The notes beneath the pieces were generated by a model. It had not been told where the DNA came from and did no database searches. It saw only the letters and a list, made by a program, of their open reading frames with translations. Shown here piece after piece: positions 19,231-28,121 of a DNA stretch of 50,188 nt (the first letter of the stretch is position 1; each line of letters opens with the position of its first letter). The stretch is from the NCBI GenBank assembly GCA_902528135.1, contig CABZRS010000007.1, positions 1 to 50,188 of the forward strand, written 5' to 3'. Both the position numbers and the translations under genes were made by a program. This stretch comes from an uncultured Pelagibacteraceae bacterium. GTDB taxonomy: Bacteria > Pseudomonadota > Alphaproteobacteria > Pelagibacterales > Pelagibacteraceae.

Positions 19231-19620
19231 ATGATTGAGCAGATTAGTATTTATTTAACAGCAATGATTTTGGGAATAATGCTATTCTTTTCTTTTGTCA
19301 TAGCGCCTGTTGTGTTCACTACATTAGACGAGGAAAATGCTCGGAAGTTCATCAGGAGGATATTTCCCTTTTATTACAATGTAAATCTTGCGATAAGTTT
19401 AATTGTTTTATTGGTATTTTTGTTTCTTAGTAAATTAGGTATTGATTTTTATTTAATTTTAGCGATCACAATTTTATTTGCTGCATCAAATTATTTATTA
19501 ATGCCGTTAATTAATAAATATAGAGATGAAAAGCAGGATAAAAAATTTAAATATTCGCACTTTATCTCTGTGGTTATTAATTTTGTTCAAATGATTTGTT
19601 TAGTATTTCTTTTAATTTAA
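19231..19620 (+). CDS. DUF4149/TMEM205-like membrane protein
   Basis: LGIMLFFSFVIAPVVFTTLDEENARKFIRRIFPFYY, hydrophobic helices. Confidence 0.75.
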   Translation: MIEQISIYLTAMILGIMLFFSFVIAPVVFTTLDEENARKFIRRIFPFYYNVNLAISLIVLLVFLFLSKLGIDFYLILAITILFAASNYLLMPLINKYRDEKQDKKFKYSHFISVVINFVQMICLVFLLI

Positions 19621-19625
19621 GAAAT

Positions 19626-20384
19626 TTAAGTATTTTGTCTTTTAAATTTTAAATAAATATTTTTAAGTATCGGACGATAAAGTTCGTAAATTGTAAGACA
19701 AATAAAGTACATATTTGAGACTAGCCATATACCAAGAAACAAATAATCAAAATTACTTTTAAGTACAAAAAATGAGCTTAATAAAATTTTAAAAGAGGAA
19801 ATAAACCATAGAACCATAAATATAACTGAATATCTTCTGTATTTATTTACTCTTAATGGATGAATAAATTTAATTGGTATAAATTTTAATAATATACAAG
19901 CAGATATAAAAAATAAATTATAAATCTGCGATAGATCAAACAAATATAAGTAAAAAATTAATATGTTCCAAATGCATGGAAAACCTTTGTAAAAATTATC
20001 TGAGGTCATCAAATTATTATTTGAATAAGATATTGCTGATATAATCAAAATAATTGAAGGTATAATTATTTCAAAAGGTGTGGGAACAAACTTAAACCAA
20101 TATATCATTACTGATGGAATTATTATGTAATTAAAAAAATCAATTACACTATCAAGCATTTTTCCATCTATATTTTTTGCAAAAACAGATACTTTAAATT
20201 TTCTAGCTAATGTTCCATCGACAGCATCAATTAATAATGCAAGACCTAAAAACAAAAAGGCTGAAATTTTATCATTTTTGAATATGCATATTAACGCTAA
20301 AAAACCTGAAATAAGTCCAGAACATGTTAACAAATGAACAGACCAAGCTAGTAGATAATCTAAATCTTTTTTAGTTTTAAACAT
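19626..20384 (-). CDS. pcs: CDP-alcohol phosphatidyltransferase, phosphatidylcholine synthase-like
   Basis: AWSVHLLTCSGLISGFLAL, ALLIDAVDGTLARKFKVSVFAKNIDGKMLDSVIDF CDP-OH-PT motif. Confidence 0.82.
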   Translation of the reverse strand: MFKTKKDLDYLLAWSVHLLTCSGLISGFLALICIFKNDKISAFLFLGLALLIDAVDGTLARKFKVSVFAKNIDGKMLDSVIDFFNYIIIPSVMIYWFKFVPTPFEIIIPSIILIISAISYSNNNLMTSDNFYKGFPCIWNILIFYLYLFDLSQIYNLFFISACILLKFIPIKFIHPLRVNKYRRYSVIFMVLWFISSFKILLSSFFVLKSNFDYLFLGIWLVSNMYFICLTIYELYRPILKNIYLKFKRQNT

Positions 20385-20531
20385 GCGCTTTTTTTATCTT
20401 ATGAGCAATAATTTCGAAGATTAATTCTTGTCGCGCTAGAAATTGTTCAAAATATCTCCATTAAAATTTTAAATTATTTACATTCATGTTAAAAATTGAC
20501 AAATTTATTTATTAACCAAAAGGAAAAACCT

Positions 20532-21545
20532 ATGAAAGATCCCACTGTAATAGGAGTTATTGGCTTAGGTAATGCTGGTAAACCAATTTTAAATAATTTA
20601 CATAAATCTAAGAAATATAAGCTTATTGCTTTTGATATTGATAAGAGCAAACTTAATCAAGTTCCCAAAGAAATTATTAAAGCGAAATCTATTAAAGAAC
20701 TTGCGGAGAAATGTAAGGCAGTTTTAACATGTTTACCTAAACCAGAACATGTTCTGAAGGCTGTTGATGGTGAAGATGGTTTATTACAAAATGCAACCTC
20801 TGGGTTGATTTGGATAGACACATCCACAACTGATTTTAAACAAACACAACAATTGTCAGAAAAAGCAAAAACTTTTGGTGTTTCAATGTTAGAGGCTACT
20901 CTAACTGGAGGTGTTCATGCATTACAAAATAATAATATGGTTTGCTTAGCTGGAGGAGATAAAAAAATTTTCAACAAATGGAAAAAAGTTTTACAAGATG
21001 CAATTGGTGAAGTTGTTGTTCTTTGTGGAAATATAGGGGCAGGAGCTATTGCAAAAGTTGTTTCAAACATGCTTGCATTTACTAATATGGTGGCAGCATC
21101 GGAATGCATGATGATTGCTAAAAGAGCAGGATTAGATTTAGAGAGTTTTTTTGATGCAATTAGAGTTTCAGCTGGAAATTCTTTTGCCTGGGAAACAGTT
21201 GTACCTCATATATTTAATCAAAAATATGAAGCAGGATTTACAATGGATTTAGCCTGTAAAGACATGAATTTAAGTTACTTACTTGGACAACATTTAAATG
21301 TGCCATTAGATTTGCATATGGAAGTTAAAAAGAAGATGGACAAAGCAAGATTACAATATGGAGATAGTGAAGGGTGTTATGTTTATCCACGTACTCTGGA
21401 AGATGAACTTAGTGAACCATTATCTTTAAAAGGATGGGATAATTGGGGTTATGATATTAGAGTTGTTGACGGATCAATTGTTGTAAAACATAAAAACAGA
21501 CCTGTTTCAAAACATCCTCAATATAATTCAGAAATAAAAGTGTAA
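20532..21545 (+). CDS. NAD(P)-dependent oxidoreductase, 3-hydroxyisobutyrate dehydrogenase family (start moved to ATG 20532)
   Basis: IGVIGLGNAGKPIL, TGGVHALQNNNMVCLAGG, KVVSNMLAFTNMVAASECM, KDMNLS; AAGGA-type RBS before 20532. Confidence 0.9.
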   Translation: MKDPTVIGVIGLGNAGKPILNNLHKSKKYKLIAFDIDKSKLNQVPKEIIKAKSIKELAEKCKAVLTCLPKPEHVLKAVDGEDGLLQNATSGLIWIDTSTTDFKQTQQLSEKAKTFGVSMLEATLTGGVHALQNNNMVCLAGGDKKIFNKWKKVLQDAIGEVVVLCGNIGAGAIAKVVSNMLAFTNMVAASECMMIAKRAGLDLESFFDAIRVSAGNSFAWETVVPHIFNQKYEAGFTMDLACKDMNLSYLLGQHLNVPLDLHMEVKKKMDKARLQYGDSEGCYVYPRTLEDELSEPLSLKGWDNWGYDIRVVDGSIVVKHKNRPVSKHPQYNSEIKV

Positions 21546-21562
21546 AACAAATTGATTAAAAT

Positions 21563-21603
21563 TCTTGTTCAATTATAAATATTAACATAAATACTCATGA
21601 AAA
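21563..21603 (+). repeat. 41-bp imperfect direct repeat, copy A
   Basis: tcttgttcaattataaatattaacataaatactcatgaaa versus copy B at 30693-30733: 4 mismatches over 41 bp counted by eye. Confidence 0.8.
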
Positions 21604-22979
21604 TTTTATTCATTTTTATTTTTTCTTTTTTCATTTTTAATTTCGCATCAGCTATTAGTGATTTACCTCCATGCAAAGGAAAAAATTATGATAAATATGT
21701 TAATTGTTATGGTTCATATAAAGATAAAGATTACTCAAAAATATATAATTATCCAGGATTAACTAATAATTATATAGGTGAATTTGGAGACCTGCCAGGT
21801 TTGGCTAATGGAAAAGGTATTGCTGAGGTTTATTTAAATGGAGAGTATGGTGGAACATATATTGGTAATTTTAAAAATGATAAATTGGACGGATTAGTAA
21901 CATATATAGAAAATGATTTTATTGAAGTTTCGAAATATAATCTTGACGTCCCCGTAAGTGGGACTTCTTTCATGCTTGAATATAACGGTGTTTATGTCGG
22001 TCAGCTTAATAGAGCTGGAGATTGGCATGGTCTTGGAACAGTAATAAATGGAGGAGCATGGTCTCACAAACTCTTTAAAAATGGTGAAGAACAAGAAACT
22101 GCATTAAGTGAAATAAACCATTCTCCATGCAAAGGTCAAGATCGTTCTAAATGGTACAACTGTACACTACTTTACGAATACTTCAATGTCACACGAAATC
22201 AATATATTGTTTGGAAATCTTATCAAAACGCTACTGAAATTTACTCAGGAGAGATGGGACCAACAAAAAACAAAAAACCCATGTACAATGGAAAAGGTAT
22301 TCTTGAATTAATCTTGGATGGAGAACTATATAGTATTTATATTGGTGAATTTGAAAATGGAGAAAGAAATGGTTATGGGACTGAATATTATATAGAAAAT
22401 AATTCTATTTATGTTGGACAATTTAAAGACAATCGATGGAATGGTTATGGCAATTATTTTCAAAGAGGTGAAAAATACATAGGTTATTTTAAAAATGATA
22501 ATTATCATGGATTAGGCATCAGAATTGATAAAGATACAAAAGATAAAAAAATTTTTCGCTCTTTCGAATTAAGTGAACCTCTTTACGAAGTTAAGCACAA
22601 TGTTATGATAGTTAAAGATTTAGAATTAGGTTGTAAAAGTAATAAACTTGATGGAGCTGATGTCAAAGAATTTAATTTAAAATTAAAATTAGATAAGAAT
22701 TTAAATACATTAACTGTCAGTTCAAAATTAGTAGATGGGGATTATGGAAAACTCGCTTATTATTCAAACTTTATAGTGGCGGAAATTCTTCTAAATTCAG
22801 ATGAATATCTGATAGGGTTTTATAGAGATTATGAGCAAGATAAAAACTTTCATTTTATGTTAGACAAGTTTAATGGAAAATTTAAAGTTGTTCAAATTTT
22901 TGATAATAATGATAAATATTTAATTAAAACACTTGGTAGAACAACTTTAAATGCTCAATGCCAAAATTATTTATATTAA
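21597..22979 (+). CDS. Exported MORN-repeat protein
   Basis: Signal-like N-terminus and repeated YIGNFKNDKLDG, YIGEFENGERNGYG, YVGQFKDNRWNGYG, YIGYFKNDNYHGLG units. Confidence 0.88.
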   Translation: MKILFIFIFSFFIFNFASAISDLPPCKGKNYDKYVNCYGSYKDKDYSKIYNYPGLTNNYIGEFGDLPGLANGKGIAEVYLNGEYGGTYIGNFKNDKLDGLVTYIENDFIEVSKYNLDVPVSGTSFMLEYNGVYVGQLNRAGDWHGLGTVINGGAWSHKLFKNGEEQETALSEINHSPCKGQDRSKWYNCTLLYEYFNVTRNQYIVWKSYQNATEIYSGEMGPTKNKKPMYNGKGILELILDGELYSIYIGEFENGERNGYGTEYYIENNSIYVGQFKDNRWNGYGNYFQRGEKYIGYFKNDNYHGLGIRIDKDTKDKKIFRSFELSEPLYEVKHNVMIVKDLELGCKSNKLDGADVKEFNLKLKLDKNLNTLTVSSKLVDGDYGKLAYYSNFIVAEILLNSDEYLIGFYRDYEQDKNFHFMLDKFNGKFKVVQIFDNNDKYLIKTLGRTTLNAQCQNYLY

Positions 22980-23101
22980 TAACACCTAATACATCAGATA
23001 TATTTGTGTGTGTGGCAAATTTTAAAAGTAAATCATATATACCCTCGTATTGGAATTTTTAGTCACACAGCACTTAAAATATTTTTAAAGAAAGATTTAA
23101 C

Positions 23102-23965
23102 TTATTTATCTTTCACAGAAATTAATTCTGGATATTTATCAAACAAAATTTCAGCAGGTCTCTCTCCAGACCTTAATGGATCAATCAGCATTACTTGGCT
23201 AGGCATAATATTAGTTAAATTGCAATCTGCGCCAAAGAGTTCAAAATAATTAAGTATATCTGAATACCATCTCACTTCAGCTTCCTTTGGTGAAGTCACT
23301 TCAAATGCAACTTTATTTTTACCAAAGTGTTCAAGAACTCCAGTTAATACATTTGACTTACTATCATGAAGTTCAATTTCTTCATGATCAATAAGCATTG
23401 AAAATGCGCCATATTCAAAAAAAGGTTCAGCACTTTCAACAATTTGCTTAAATGTTGCAGGAGTATTTTTTTTTGTCTTGTCCCATCCACTTTCTGGATG
23501 ATGTTCATAAATTATATTCATTCCATTTTTAATCGCATGATTGCACCAAGCTTTAATTTGATTTTCAGGGATGTCTCCAAATGTATTCATGAATTCCATT
23601 GCAGAAAATCCTAAATCTGCCGCAACATCAATTGCTTCATTTACTTTTCCCTTTTTAAAAGCCTTTATAAAATAACCATGATCCAAGTAAGGCTCTATCG
23701 AATGTTTTTTGTAAAGATCATTTTTACGTTCCAACCATTCCTTTGGATGTCCCAGTACTTGCATTGTTGCAATTTTAACATGGTCAATCCTATTACCAGC
23801 AACCTCTAGAAAGTCTTCTAATTCACGAAGTCCCATTCTTTCTTGGTACCAAGGACCTTCGTCAAAACCTACATCTTTCAACCATAGTTGTGATTTAGTT
23901 CTGGGCTTAGGTTCTATAGCATTTAAATCAAATACTTTTGATATCGAATTTTTTGTTTTAGACAT
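23102..23965 (-). CDS. ComA/phosphosulfolactate synthase-like TIM-barrel protein (paralogue 1)
   Basis: RIDHVKIATMQVL, DLGFSAMEFMNTFGD, NIIYEHHPESG, KVAFEVTSPKEAEVRWYSDILNYFELFGADCNLTNIMPSQVMLIDPLRSG align with remembered ComA motif order. Confidence 0.7.
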   Translation of the reverse strand: MSKTKNSISKVFDLNAIEPKPRTKSQLWLKDVGFDEGPWYQERMGLRELEDFLEVAGNRIDHVKIATMQVLGHPKEWLERKNDLYKKHSIEPYLDHGYFIKAFKKGKVNEAIDVAADLGFSAMEFMNTFGDIPENQIKAWCNHAIKNGMNIIYEHHPESGWDKTKKNTPATFKQIVESAEPFFEYGAFSMLIDHEEIELHDSKSNVLTGVLEHFGKNKVAFEVTSPKEAEVRWYSDILNYFELFGADCNLTNIMPSQVMLIDPLRSGERPAEILFDKYPELISVKDK

Positions 23966-24054
23966 GTTTTTACTTTTATATTAGTCAAATAGATAAATTT
24001 CTAACCAAAAACTTCATTTTCAATGTTCTTTAAGATAAAAAAAAATATAATTAG

Positions 24055-24084
24055 TTGAAAGACCCATAATGGACACGTTATACT
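24055..24084 (+). promoter_or_regulatory. Probable promoter for tctC (TTGAAA - 18 nt - TATACT)
   Basis: TTGAAA 24055-24060, TATACT 24079-24084; strong SD AAGGGGGGAA before ATG 24116. Confidence 0.55.
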
Positions 24085-24115
24085 ATGTTAAACAATATTC
24101 TCAAGGGGGGAAATT

Positions 24116-25189
24116 ATGCGTAAAATTCTAATATTAATATTAATGTCGTTATTCTCGTTTGTATCCATTGGAAATGCAGATGTGAATTTCGCTGGCAAAA
24201 CAGTTACATGGGTTGTGCCATTTAAAGAAGGTGGTGGTACGAGTAGATTTGCAAGATTTATTCAACCTTTCTTAAAAAAATATTTACCTGGAAATCCTGA
24301 TGTCCAAATCATGCACATACCAGGTGGAGGAGCTATTAAGGGTTCAAATTACTTTGAAAAAAATGCTAAAGCAGATGGAACTTTTATTTTTGGATGCTCA
24401 ACTTCAGTTATAGTTAATGTTGCGACTGGAAATCCACTTGTTAAATATAATCTTAGTGAATACCGACCAGTAGTTTTGCTACCGCAAAATACTCATTGGT
24501 TCACACGTTCAGATTTAGCTGAGCCTCACGATCTATCAAAAATTAAAGAAAGAAAATTGGTTCTCTATGCATTGAAAACTCCTGCATCTGCAGATTTATT
24601 TCATATATGGATTTATGAGAAACTTGGTATCAAAGGAGCTAAACCTATACCTGGTCTTTCATCCTCAGGAGGTTATCAAGCATTTCTAAGAGGTGAAATT
24701 CATCTAAGTTCACATGGTGCAGCGAATTATGTAAAAAAAGTTAAGCCTGAAATAGAAAAAGGAAAAGTTGTAGATTTAATGACACTTGGAATAATTGGAG
24801 CTGACGGTTCAGTTTCTAGAAATCCTTTGGCACCAAATGCACCTACATTTCCTGAAATGTATGAGAAGGTGAATGGTAAAAAACTTGAGGGTGATGACCT
24901 AGAAGCTTATTATGCAATAGGTGCTGCATGGTCTCAAGCATCTAAAGCAATGATGCTCCCAGCAGATGCATCCGATGAAATAGTAAAAGCATACAGAGAT
25001 GCAGCTATTAAAATGACAAATGACCCAGAGTTTAAGGCTAAAGCTGTAAAAGCTCTTGGACCATTTCCATTAATCATAGGAGAAGAAGCTGGTGAAATTA
25101 TTAAAAAGGCTGCAGTATTTTCTGATACTACTAAAAAGCAATTAAATGCAGCTTTAAAGAAACATAGATTCACATATAGAGTTCAATAG
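24116..25189 (+). CDS. Tripartite tricarboxylate transporter substrate-binding protein (TctC family)
   Basis: Signal peptide, KTVTWVVPFKEGGGTSRFARFIQPFL, MHIPGGGAIKGSNYF; upstream of TctA-like permease. Confidence 0.88.
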   Translation: MRKILILILMSLFSFVSIGNADVNFAGKTVTWVVPFKEGGGTSRFARFIQPFLKKYLPGNPDVQIMHIPGGGAIKGSNYFEKNAKADGTFIFGCSTSVIVNVATGNPLVKYNLSEYRPVVLLPQNTHWFTRSDLAEPHDLSKIKERKLVLYALKTPASADLFHIWIYEKLGIKGAKPIPGLSSSGGYQAFLRGEIHLSSHGAANYVKKVKPEIEKGKVVDLMTLGIIGADGSVSRNPLAPNAPTFPEMYEKVNGKKLEGDDLEAYYAIGAAWSQASKAMMLPADASDEIVKAYRDAAIKMTNDPEFKAKAVKALGPFPLIIGEEAGEIIKKAAVFSDTTKKQLNAALKKHRFTYRVQ

Positions 25190-25205
25190 AACAAATAAAA
25201 AAAGT

Positions 25206-25235
25206 GCTGCTAGCTAATAGCTAGCAGCTTTTTTT
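25206..25235 (+). terminator. Intrinsic terminator: GCTGCTAGCT-AAT-AGCTAGCAGC-TTTTTTT
   Basis: Perfect 10-bp stem, 3-nt loop, T7 tract, A7 tract upstream. Confidence 0.9.
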
Positions 25236-27221
25236 ATGGAACAATTATTAGCTGCACTTTTTCAACTTTTTGAGCCTACTCATTTAGCATTTCTATTTGC
25301 AGGTACTTTACTTGGTTTAATTGTTGGTATACTTCCAGGTATGGGTGGAACATCAGGTTTAGCCCTTGTTTTACCTTTCGTTTTTACAATGGAGCCCTCA
25401 CATGCTCTTGCAATGATGATTGGAGTTTTGGCTCCTACGACAACTTCTGATACTTTTCCTGCTGTGCTTATGGGAGTACCTGGTACTGCAGGATCTCAAG
25501 CAACAGTGATGGATGGTTTTCCACTTTCCAAAAAAGGTATGGCAGCAAGAGCGTTAAGTGCTGCCTTTAGTGCTTCGTTGCTTGGGGGTATCTTCGGGGC
25601 ATTTATATTATCAATATCTATTTATTATGCCATTCCAATAATAATGGCATTTGGTTTTGGAGAACAGTTCCTATTAGTTGTGCTTGCTTTATTGATGGTT
25701 GGAGCTCTTACAGGTGACAATTTATTTAAAGGTATTGCTTCCTGTTTTTTAGGTTTAATTATTGGTTCAATTGGAACAGCCCCAATTACAGGAGATCCAA
25801 GATATACATTTAATACATTGTATCTTTTAGAAGGTGTTCCTCTTGTTGTTGTTGGACTAGGATTGTTTGCAATTCCAGAAATAGTTGGCCTACTTGATGC
25901 TAAAGGCTCAATTGCAAAATCACTGAATACAAAAAAAGGGTGGCTCACAGGTTTAAAAGATGTAGTAAAAAATTGGTTTTTAGTTTTAAGATGTTCTACT
26001 CTTGGTTGTCTAGTTGGAGCTTTACCAGGTTTAGGAGGAACAGTAGTTGATTGGATTGCCTATAGTCACTTAAAACAAACCACAAAAGATACTTCTCAAT
26101 TTGGTAAAGGAGATATCAGAGGAGTTATAGCACCTGAGTCTGCAAATAATGCAAAAGAGGGTGGAGCGTTAATTCCAACATTGATTTTTGGAATACCTGG
26201 TTCTGGTAATAAGGTTTTATTACTTGGAGGTTTTGTTTTAATTGGAATTGAACCTGGTTTAGATATGGTAACTACAAACTTAGATCTTACCTATCTAATG
26301 ATTTGGTCATTAGCTATTGCAAATATTTTAGGTGCTGGAATTTGTATGGGTTTTTCATCCCAAATTTCAAAATTCACTTTAGTTCCATATTACATACTTG
26401 CACCTGTGATGGTTTGTTTAATATTTTTTGCAACATTTAACATTAATAGGGACTGGTATGATTTTATTGGATTGTTATCATTTGGTATACTTGGTATTAC
26501 ATTTAAAAACTTTGGTTGGTCTAGACCGGCACTTTTAATAGGGTTCTTTTTATCAAGCAAAGTTGAACTTCTAAGCTATCAAACTCAAGCAGTATATGGT
26601 TTAAGTTTTTTATCACGTCCTGTTTCAATAATTCTTATAATTTTATGTCTTGCTACTATCGTTCTTTTGACAAAGCAAAAGTTTGATAACAATTATAGAT
26701 CTGATCGCATTAAAGGTAAGCTTACTCAAATTTATTATATAGTCATATTACTCTATCTACCTTTATCTATGATTTGGTTTACTAGTAGTTTAGATTATCG
26801 TGCTAACTTGTTTCCAATAAGTCTAAGTGTAATAGCTTTATCACTCTTAGTTTTTATACTTATTATCAAAATCGCAGAATTAAAAAATTTACCATTTTTA
26901 AATAATACTTTGATGAAGTTTGCTCGTTCAAATATTTTTGAAATTAGTGGTAACTTTAATAACCAGCTTTTTTATTATTTAAGTTTTATTGGTTTCCTAT
27001 TAATGAATTTTATATTTGGTTTTCCAATTGCTGCAGCACTTTTTATTAATATATTTATATTATTTCATAATAGGAAAGCTTATGTCTCATCAATTTGTAT
27101 TTCTGCTGTATTGATGGTAATACTCTGGTCGTTGTCATCCCTGCTAACTTTACAGTTTCCAAATGGACTGATAGGATTATTAATTGATTTGCCTTGGTGG
27201 CTCGGCGGGCAAATGAATTAA
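25236..27221 (+). CDS. TctA permease with C-terminal TctB-like extension (fused tripartite tricarboxylate transporter membrane subunits)
   Basis: GTLLGLIVGILPGMGGTSGLALVLPFVF, ALLVGVLAPTTTSDTFPAVLMGVPGTAGS-type, CLVGALPGLGGTVVDWIAY; extra about 150-aa hydrophobic C-terminus. Confidence 0.88.
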   Translation: MEQLLAALFQLFEPTHLAFLFAGTLLGLIVGILPGMGGTSGLALVLPFVFTMEPSHALAMMIGVLAPTTTSDTFPAVLMGVPGTAGSQATVMDGFPLSKKGMAARALSAAFSASLLGGIFGAFILSISIYYAIPIIMAFGFGEQFLLVVLALLMVGALTGDNLFKGIASCFLGLIIGSIGTAPITGDPRYTFNTLYLLEGVPLVVVGLGLFAIPEIVGLLDAKGSIAKSLNTKKGWLTGLKDVVKNWFLVLRCSTLGCLVGALPGLGGTVVDWIAYSHLKQTTKDTSQFGKGDIRGVIAPESANNAKEGGALIPTLIFGIPGSGNKVLLLGGFVLIGIEPGLDMVTTNLDLTYLMIWSLAIANILGAGICMGFSSQISKFTLVPYYILAPVMVCLIFFATFNINRDWYDFIGLLSFGILGITFKNFGWSRPALLIGFFLSSKVELLSYQTQAVYGLSFLSRPVSIILIILCLATIVLLTKQKFDNNYRSDRIKGKLTQIYYIVILLYLPLSMIWFTSSLDYRANLFPISLSVIALSLLVFILIIKIAELKNLPFLNNTLMKFARSNIFEISGNFNNQLFYYLSFIGFLLMNFIFGFPIAAALFINIFILFHNRKAYVSSICISAVLMVILWSLSSLLTLQFPNGLIGLLIDLPWWLGGQMN

Positions 27222-27237
27222 ATAAATAGAATTTATA

Positions 27238-28032
27238 ATGACTGATGTAACATTTCCTAAATTACCTTTCATAAAAAGAAAGGAAAAACCTCGTGAGACA
27301 GGTATAAATTATGTAAGAGCACCTGTGATGGTGGGAAATTGTATTGATGATTACCTGGAGGCATATGCAAAACTTGTTGATATCTTTAAGATTTCTGGGA
27401 AACAAGGTGCAATGATGAGCAAAAAATCTCTATTAAGATTTATTGAAACATGCAAAAAACATAGTGTTCAAGTTGCATTAGGAAATCCAATTATGGACGT
27501 TGCATTGTCTGGTGGTAAAGAAGTGGTAGATGATTATCTAGATACTGTTGTTAATCTTGGTATTGATATAATTGAAATTTCAAGAATTGCTCGTTCTTTA
27601 GATGATGATGAGATGTGTAGACTGATCGAAAATGCAACAGGCAAAGGGATAAAAGTTATTAATGAGGTTGGTGTTGCGTTTGCACATTCCAAGGTTATCG
27701 AGGAAGAAATATTTGTAGAACGAATTAAAATGCAATCTAAAAGATTTATTGAGGCTGGATCTTGGAAAATATTACTAGAATCAGAAGGTTTAACAGAAAA
27801 TCTTGATAAGAAAGATTATAGATGGAATGTAATTGATAAAATCATTAGTCCACTAGAATTGAATCAGTTTATGGTTGAAGCTGATGATCAGGACGTATTA
27901 TCTAAATATATAGAAATCTATGGACCAGGTATAAATATGATGGTTGATTATAGTAGAGTTCTCAAAATGGAAGATGCACGACTGGGGTATGGACCATCTC
28001 AATCCTTATGGGGTAAAGTAGTAAAATATTAG
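27238..28032 (+). CDS. ComA/phosphosulfolactate synthase-like protein (paralogue 2)
   Basis: LVDIFKISGKQGAMMSK, NLGIDIIEISRIARSL, IKVINEVGVAF, SWKILLESEGLTENL, FMVEADDQDVLSKYIEIYGPGINMMVDYSRVLKMEDARLG follow ComA motif order. Confidence 0.75.
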   Translation: MTDVTFPKLPFIKRKEKPRETGINYVRAPVMVGNCIDDYLEAYAKLVDIFKISGKQGAMMSKKSLLRFIETCKKHSVQVALGNPIMDVALSGGKEVVDDYLDTVVNLGIDIIEISRIARSLDDDEMCRLIENATGKGIKVINEVGVAFAHSKVIEEEIFVERIKMQSKRFIEAGSWKILLESEGLTENLDKKDYRWNVIDKIISPLELNQFMVEADDQDVLSKYIEIYGPGINMMVDYSRVLKMEDARLGYGPSQSLWGKVVKY

Positions 28033-28121
28033 ATTAAATTAATATAATTTTTTTAATAAAGTTATTCGCTATAACCAGAAACAAACTAGAAATCAGTGAG
28101 ATAAAATATTATTGTTAATAT

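Noticed and set aside
23004-23249. 81-aa plus-strand ORF
   Set aside because: Mostly antisense to the 3' end of the ComA-like gene at 23102-23965, no domain signal.
24934-25948. Minus-strand ORFs 24934-25173 and 25625-25948
   Set aside because: Antisense to tctC and tctAB with no own signals.
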